A stretch of 9,218 nucleotides of DNA from Oscillospiraceae bacterium (GTDB taxonomy: Bacteria > Bacillota > Clostridia > Oscillospirales > CAG-272). The DNA lies in contig WREN01000077.1 in assembly GCA_009779295.1 (NCBI GenBank), forward strand, positions 1-9,218, in the 5' to 3' direction. Shown piece by piece: positions 6,821 through 9,218 of the stretch (position 1 is its first letter; the number at the start of each line of letters is the position of its first letter). The notes beneath the pieces are model-generated. The model searched no databases, had not been told where the DNA came from, and saw nothing but the letters and a program-made list of their open reading frames with translations. A program made the translations under genes and the position numbers.

Positions 6821-8201
6821 ACAGTTCGAAAAAGATATAAAACCTACGCCGCATATCCGGAGGGTATTATATTCGGCGATAGATTTCGCGTCGTACACAG
6901 ACGCGGATTTGGATGTTGTGATGACCGCTTCCCTGCTCCATGAATATAAAGAACCTGCGAAATTGTTGTTAAAATACGGTTGGGAAAACGAAAAAATTGT
7001 CAGCGTGCAGAAGTGTATCGACGCAATCAAAGGTGAATCGCCATCAGATACGTCGGAGGCGCAAGTCGTTTGCGACGCGCATCGTTACGACGAATCCGGC
7101 GTTATCGGCGAAGCAAAGCGTATTATTGAAGCGGGCAGTATTGAGAAATATTTAGCCGCAACTACGAATAAACCGCATTTCTTCAATAAGCGCGCGAAAA
7201 CGTTAACGTCTAAAAGAAACGGTGATAGTTTTTATAATTCATTAAAAAGTGAAATTGTTGAAATAAATACCAACGGTGAGGCGTTACTTAAAGAAGTTCT
7301 CGAGGCCGAACCCCTCTATAACAAACTTCTGCTCATTCCGCCGAACAGCGGTTTCAAAATGGACGGCTACTTCGTTTGGTGCGGGTCGGTCATTTTCGCC
7401 GCCGGGGAGTATCATATGTTCGCGTCCAGATGGCGCGAAAATTTGAAATTCCCGGAAGGTTATATGGTCGGTTCCGAAATCGTTCACGCCGTTTCCAATG
7501 TGCCGGAAGGTCCGTTCGTTTTCAAGAACGTCGTCATCAGTTCGCGTCACCGCGGTTATTGGGATTCACAGATGGCGCACAATCCGCAAATAGTGAAAAT
7601 CGGTAATAATTATGTGCTGTATTATCTCGGCGCGGGTATCAACGACAGAAACGCGCGACGTATAGGTTACGCAACTTCGCGCAACATCAACGGCAAATGG
7701 GAACGTCCGAACAAGTATATCGACCTCGGACGTGAGGATTGTAATAATCCTGCCGCTTGGGTGAACGGCGACGGAAGTGTGTTACTCGCGTTCAGGTGGG
7801 GCAACCAGCGGATAGGCGTTGCGAAAGCGGATCGTTTCGACGGCGAGTATAAGATTTTGAATGAGGATATACTGCCGAATATTATCGCGGAGGATCCTTT
7901 TCTTTATAAGTCGGGAGAGCGTTACGTGATGATCGTCGAGGACGGTTTGGGTGCGCTTACGGGTCACGAGAAGTGGGGCGCGGTGCTTGAATCGCTCGAC
8001 GGCGTGGAGTGGAGAGTTAAGAAACATTGCCTCGCTTACGACCATACGCTGATGTTCAGCGATTTGTCGATAATCAAAGCCGAACGGCGCGAACGTCCGC
8101 AGCTGCTGTTTAATAAAGACGGAAAGCCGACGCATTTGTACACGGGCGTGCTTTATCAAGAGAAAACGTGGAATGTGTGCCAGCCGATTAAAATTGATTA
8201 A
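6801..8201 (+). CDS. Fusion of HD-phosphohydrolase-like domain and GH43-like beta-propeller
   Basis: A 466-residue cytoplasmic protein without signal peptide or membrane segment. The N-terminal ~165 residues resemble YedJ-type HD hydrolases: P-H-I-R-R-V-L (17-23), S-L-L-H-E-Y (44-49, H47 then E48 where HD proteins have D) and E-A-Q-V-V-C-D-A-H-R-Y-D (86-97), matching the family's E-A-x-x-x-x-D-A-D-R-L-D. With D to E and D to H changes, activity is doubtful. Residues about 175-466 look like a GH43/GH32-type five-bladed propeller: M-D-G-Y-F-V-W (187-193), W-D-S-Q-M-A-H-N-P-Q-I-V (254-265), Y-V-L-Y-Y-L-G, and A-E-D-P-F-L-Y (363-369) with Y-V-M-I-V-E-D (375-381). These are candidate acidic residues for a glycosidase or phosphorylase site. 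ATG 6801 is chosen (GTG 6789 is possible); no clear ribosome binding site, so translation is probably coupled to yhaN through the 20-base overlap. Exact substrate unknown. Confidence 0.7.
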   Translation: MIISEFKQFEKDIKPTPHIRRVLYSAIDFASYTDADLDVVMTASLLHEYKEPAKLLLKYGWENEKIVSVQKCIDAIKGESPSDTSEAQVVCDAHRYDESGVIGEAKRIIEAGSIEKYLAATTNKPHFFNKRAKTLTSKRNGDSFYNSLKSEIVEINTNGEALLKEVLEAEPLYNKLLLIPPNSGFKMDGYFVWCGSVIFAAGEYHMFASRWRENLKFPEGYMVGSEIVHAVSNVPEGPFVFKNVVISSRHRGYWDSQMAHNPQIVKIGNNYVLYYLGAGINDRNARRIGYATSRNINGKWERPNKYIDLGREDCNNPAAWVNGDGSVLLAFRWGNQRIGVAKADRFDGEYKILNEDILPNIIAEDPFLYKSGERYVMIVEDGLGALTGHEKWGAVLESLDGVEWRVKKHCLAYDHTLMFSDLSIIKAERRERPQLLFNKDGKPTHLYTGVLYQEKTWNVCQPIKID

Positions 8202-8215
8202 GATTTTTTGCGCAG

Positions 8216-8242
8216 AAAATATGGTGCGAACCATATTTTTTT
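8216..8242 (+). terminator. Rho-independent terminator of the yhaO operon
   Basis: A perfect 10-bp stem (AAAATATGGT at 8216-8225, ACCATATTTT at 8230-8239) closes a GCGA tetraloop of the stable GNRA type. It is followed directly by a run of T (8236-8242). It lies 14 bases after the stop of the HD/propeller gene and separates the operon from the AraC-type gene. Because the stem is followed by T and preceded by A, it could also act on the minus strand. Confidence 0.85.
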
Positions 8243-8243
8243 C

Positions 8244-8252
8244 TGATATGAT
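8244..8252 (+). promoter_or_regulatory. Candidate extended -10 promoter of the AraC-type gene
   Basis: TGATATGAT matches the extended -10 pattern TGnTATAAT with one mismatch and sits right after the terminator T-tract. No convincing -35 box lies 16-18 bases upstream. The resulting leader would be very short, starting just before the ribosome binding site. Offered only as the best candidate in this gap. Confidence 0.3.
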
Positions 8253-8260
8253 ATTACATG

Positions 8261-8268
8261 GGAGGTGA
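8261..8268 (+). promoter_or_regulatory. Strong ribosome binding site of the AraC-type gene
   Basis: GGAGGTGA is fully complementary to the 3' end of Bacillota 16S rRNA. The GGAGG core ends 9 bases before the ATG at 8275, which fixes that start. Confidence 0.8.
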
Positions 8269-8274
8269 GTTTGA

Positions 8275-9183
8275 ATGGATTGGGTTAAACGCATGAACGC
8301 GGTGTTGGATTACATCGAGGAGAATCTCGACGGCGAAATTGACGACGATAGAATCGCGTTGTTGTACGCAAGCCCAAAAGGAATGTTCCAGAGGATTTTC
8401 GCGAACATAACCGATATGACATTGGCTGAGTATATTCGCAAAAGACGATTGACGCAGGCGGCGTTCGATATACGACACACGGATGAAAAAATTATCGACA
8501 TTGCGATAAAATACGGTTATAATTCAGCTGTGGCATTCAGTTCGGCGTTTAAGAATTTCCACGGTATAACGCCGTCAGAAGCGCGGACAGGTAAAACCAA
8601 ATCTTTTCAACGACTCGCCTTTACTTTTATTTTATCAGAAAAGGGAGTCACGAATATGAACGAAAACGCGCAATATTTATTAAAACAAATGATTGACAAA
8701 GAAGGTAAAAGCGAATTAAGAAAGTATTTACGGAACGTTTCAGAACATAACGGTGTTATATGTGCTTGCGACGGTAACAGAGCGGCGGTGATATTGCCTG
8801 AAGGCGTAGATGACTGGGATTTATCCGACGCTTATTTCGAAGCAGATGATGGAAAATTTGAACTCAGCACAGTGTTTAATAAAAAAGACAGTTTCGAGAA
8901 ATTTAATTTGTCAAAGGAGCAAGCGGCGGTTTCGTTCGTTTCTTTATCTATTGAAGGTTCAAAAGATAATATTGTCTGCATTGACGTAAGCACAATGGAA
9001 ATTTCGAAGAATACTGCAAAACGTATAATGGGTTTCAATGTCAAATATATAGAAGAAGGATTGAAATTTATTATGTGTTCGGATGACAGTAATATCGAAA
9101 TCTATTACGGCGGCAGTTTAAATCAATTAATTATTAAATCCGGACGGCTCTATACGGCGGTTTTACCTGTGGTGTTGAGGTAG
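8275..9183 (+). CDS. AraC-type HTH protein with C-terminal sliding-clamp-like domain
   Basis: The first ~105 of 302 residues are an AraC double helix-turn-helix, here at the N-terminus: M-N-A-V-L-D-Y-I-E-E-N-L, then E-Y-I-R-K-R-R-L-T-Q-A-A-F-D-I (52-66), then I-I-D-I-A-I-K-Y-G-Y-N-S-x-x-A-F-S-x-A-F-K-x-F-H-G-I-T-P-S-E-A-R (73-104). A linker (F-Q-R-L-A-F-T-F-I-L-S-E-K-G, 111-124) resembles the one joining AraC heads to GyrI domains. But residues 128-302 do not look GyrI-like. They resemble DnaN clamp pieces: L-R-K-Y-L-R-N-V with V-I-C-A-C-D-G-N-R-A-A (148-171), and a C-terminus F-N-V-K-Y-I-E-E-G-L-K, D-S-N-I-E-I-Y-Y-G-G-S-L-N-Q-L-I-I-K-S-G and Y-T-A-V-L-P-V-V-L (254-301). The clamp-like part is about half a normal clamp. 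The HTH is secure; the clamp call is tentative. Monocistronic as far as visible. Confidence 0.75.
   Translation: MDWVKRMNAVLDYIEENLDGEIDDDRIALLYASPKGMFQRIFANITDMTLAEYIRKRRLTQAAFDIRHTDEKIIDIAIKYGYNSAVAFSSAFKNFHGITPSEARTGKTKSFQRLAFTFILSEKGVTNMNENAQYLLKQMIDKEGKSELRKYLRNVSEHNGVICACDGNRAAVILPEGVDDWDLSDAYFEADDGKFELSTVFNKKDSFEKFNLSKEQAAVSFVSLSIEGSKDNIVCIDVSTMEISKNTAKRIMGFNVKYIEEGLKFIMCSDDSNIEIYYGGSLNQLIIKSGRLYTAVLPVVLR
8641..8658 (+). promoter_or_regulatory. Internal ribosome binding site and start at the domain junction
   Basis: AAGGGAG (8641-8647) lies 8 bases before an in-frame ATG (8656-8658, codon 128), exactly where the AraC linker ends and the clamp-like domain begins. Initiation here would give a free 175-residue C-terminal protein. 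It may instead just reflect codons for E-K-G-V, so use in vivo is uncertain. Confidence 0.4.
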
Positions 9184-9218
9184 CGAAATATCAATACCCC
9201 GCCGATCATCATCACCGG
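9150..9218 (-). CDS. Possible 3' end of a convergent membrane-protein gene (partial)
   Basis: Reading in from the right edge on the minus strand, one frame is open for 22 codons: PVMMIGGVLIFRYLNTTGKT, then AV and TAG at 9152-9150. The first half is hydrophobic, like the end of a transmembrane helix. If real, it overlaps the AraC-type gene by 34 bases tail to tail. The other two minus-strand frames contain stops here. The fragment is too short for identification, and the plus strand is also open after the AraC stop. Confidence 0.25.
   Translation of the reverse strand, partial: PVMMIGGVLIFRYLNTTGKTAV

Noticed and set aside
7782..8294. 170-codon minus-strand open frame over the HD/propeller gene end
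   Set aside because: Runs through the terminator and opposite conserved propeller motifs, with no family resemblance.
8675..9183. GyrI-like effector domain as the C-terminus of the AraC-type protein
   Set aside because: The linker suggested it, but the following residues lack the GyrI pattern seen in the MerR protein of this window and fit clamp-like segments better.
1..9218. CRISPR arrays, tRNA/rRNA genes, insertion sequences, prophage genes
   Set aside because: No regularly spaced repeats, tRNA cloverleaf signatures, transposase motifs or phage structural genes were seen on either strand.

Overview
The window looks like a chromosomal segment from a member of the Bacillota, most likely a clostridial lineage. 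The evidence is the strong GGAGG-type ribosome binding sites, AT-rich sigma-A style promoters, a rbfA-nrnA-truB cluster, a YhaO/YhaN nuclease pair, and a perfect match to the Bacillus-type parS centromere site. No phage, insertion sequence, CRISPR array, rRNA or tRNA was seen, and no gene-free stretch exceeds 300 bases.

Left part (1-1518, minus strand): a housekeeping RNA operon of rbfA (30S maturation), a DHH-family NrnA-like nano-RNase/pAp phosphatase with a TTG start, and the 5' part of truB (tRNA pseudouridine-55 synthase), which runs off the left edge. The reading frames overlap by 20 and 8 bases. The operon has its own promoter just upstream of rbfA, so it is not simply read through from nusA-infB here. 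A hairpin separates it from a minus-strand MerR-family regulator with a C-terminal GyrI-like ligand-binding domain (1555-2367).

Middle (2368-8201): a 150-bp AT-rich divergent promoter region separates merR from a plus-strand operon. The operon encodes a YhaO/SbcD-like metallophosphoesterase, a D-2-hydroxyacid dehydrogenase, a YhaN-like SMC/Rad50-type ATPase with two membrane helices, and an unusual protein joining an HD-phosphohydrolase-like N-terminus to a GH43-like beta-propeller. Spacing is tight or overlapping throughout, and the operon ends in a strong GNRA-loop terminator. The likely core is the nuclease-ATPase pair (DNA or RNA end processing). The dehydrogenase is wedged between the two halves, and its first codons are an 18-bp perfect palindrome containing parS. 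Either the gene's N-terminus is shaped by the centromere site, or the centromere site has been maintained inside a gene.

Right part (8202-9218): a separately initiated gene with an AraC-type double helix-turn-helix at the N-terminus. Its C-terminal ~175 residues do not resemble the usual GyrI domain; their two ends resemble parts of the bacterial sliding clamp (DnaN). A good internal ribosome binding site and ATG lie exactly at the junction. A possible convergent membrane-protein gene end is glimpsed at the right edge.

Most notable: (1) the parS site fused to a start codon, (2) the AraC HTH plus clamp-like domain fusion, and (3) the HD plus GH43-like fusion in the position after yhaN. All family assignments come from reading motifs by eye; no database search was run.
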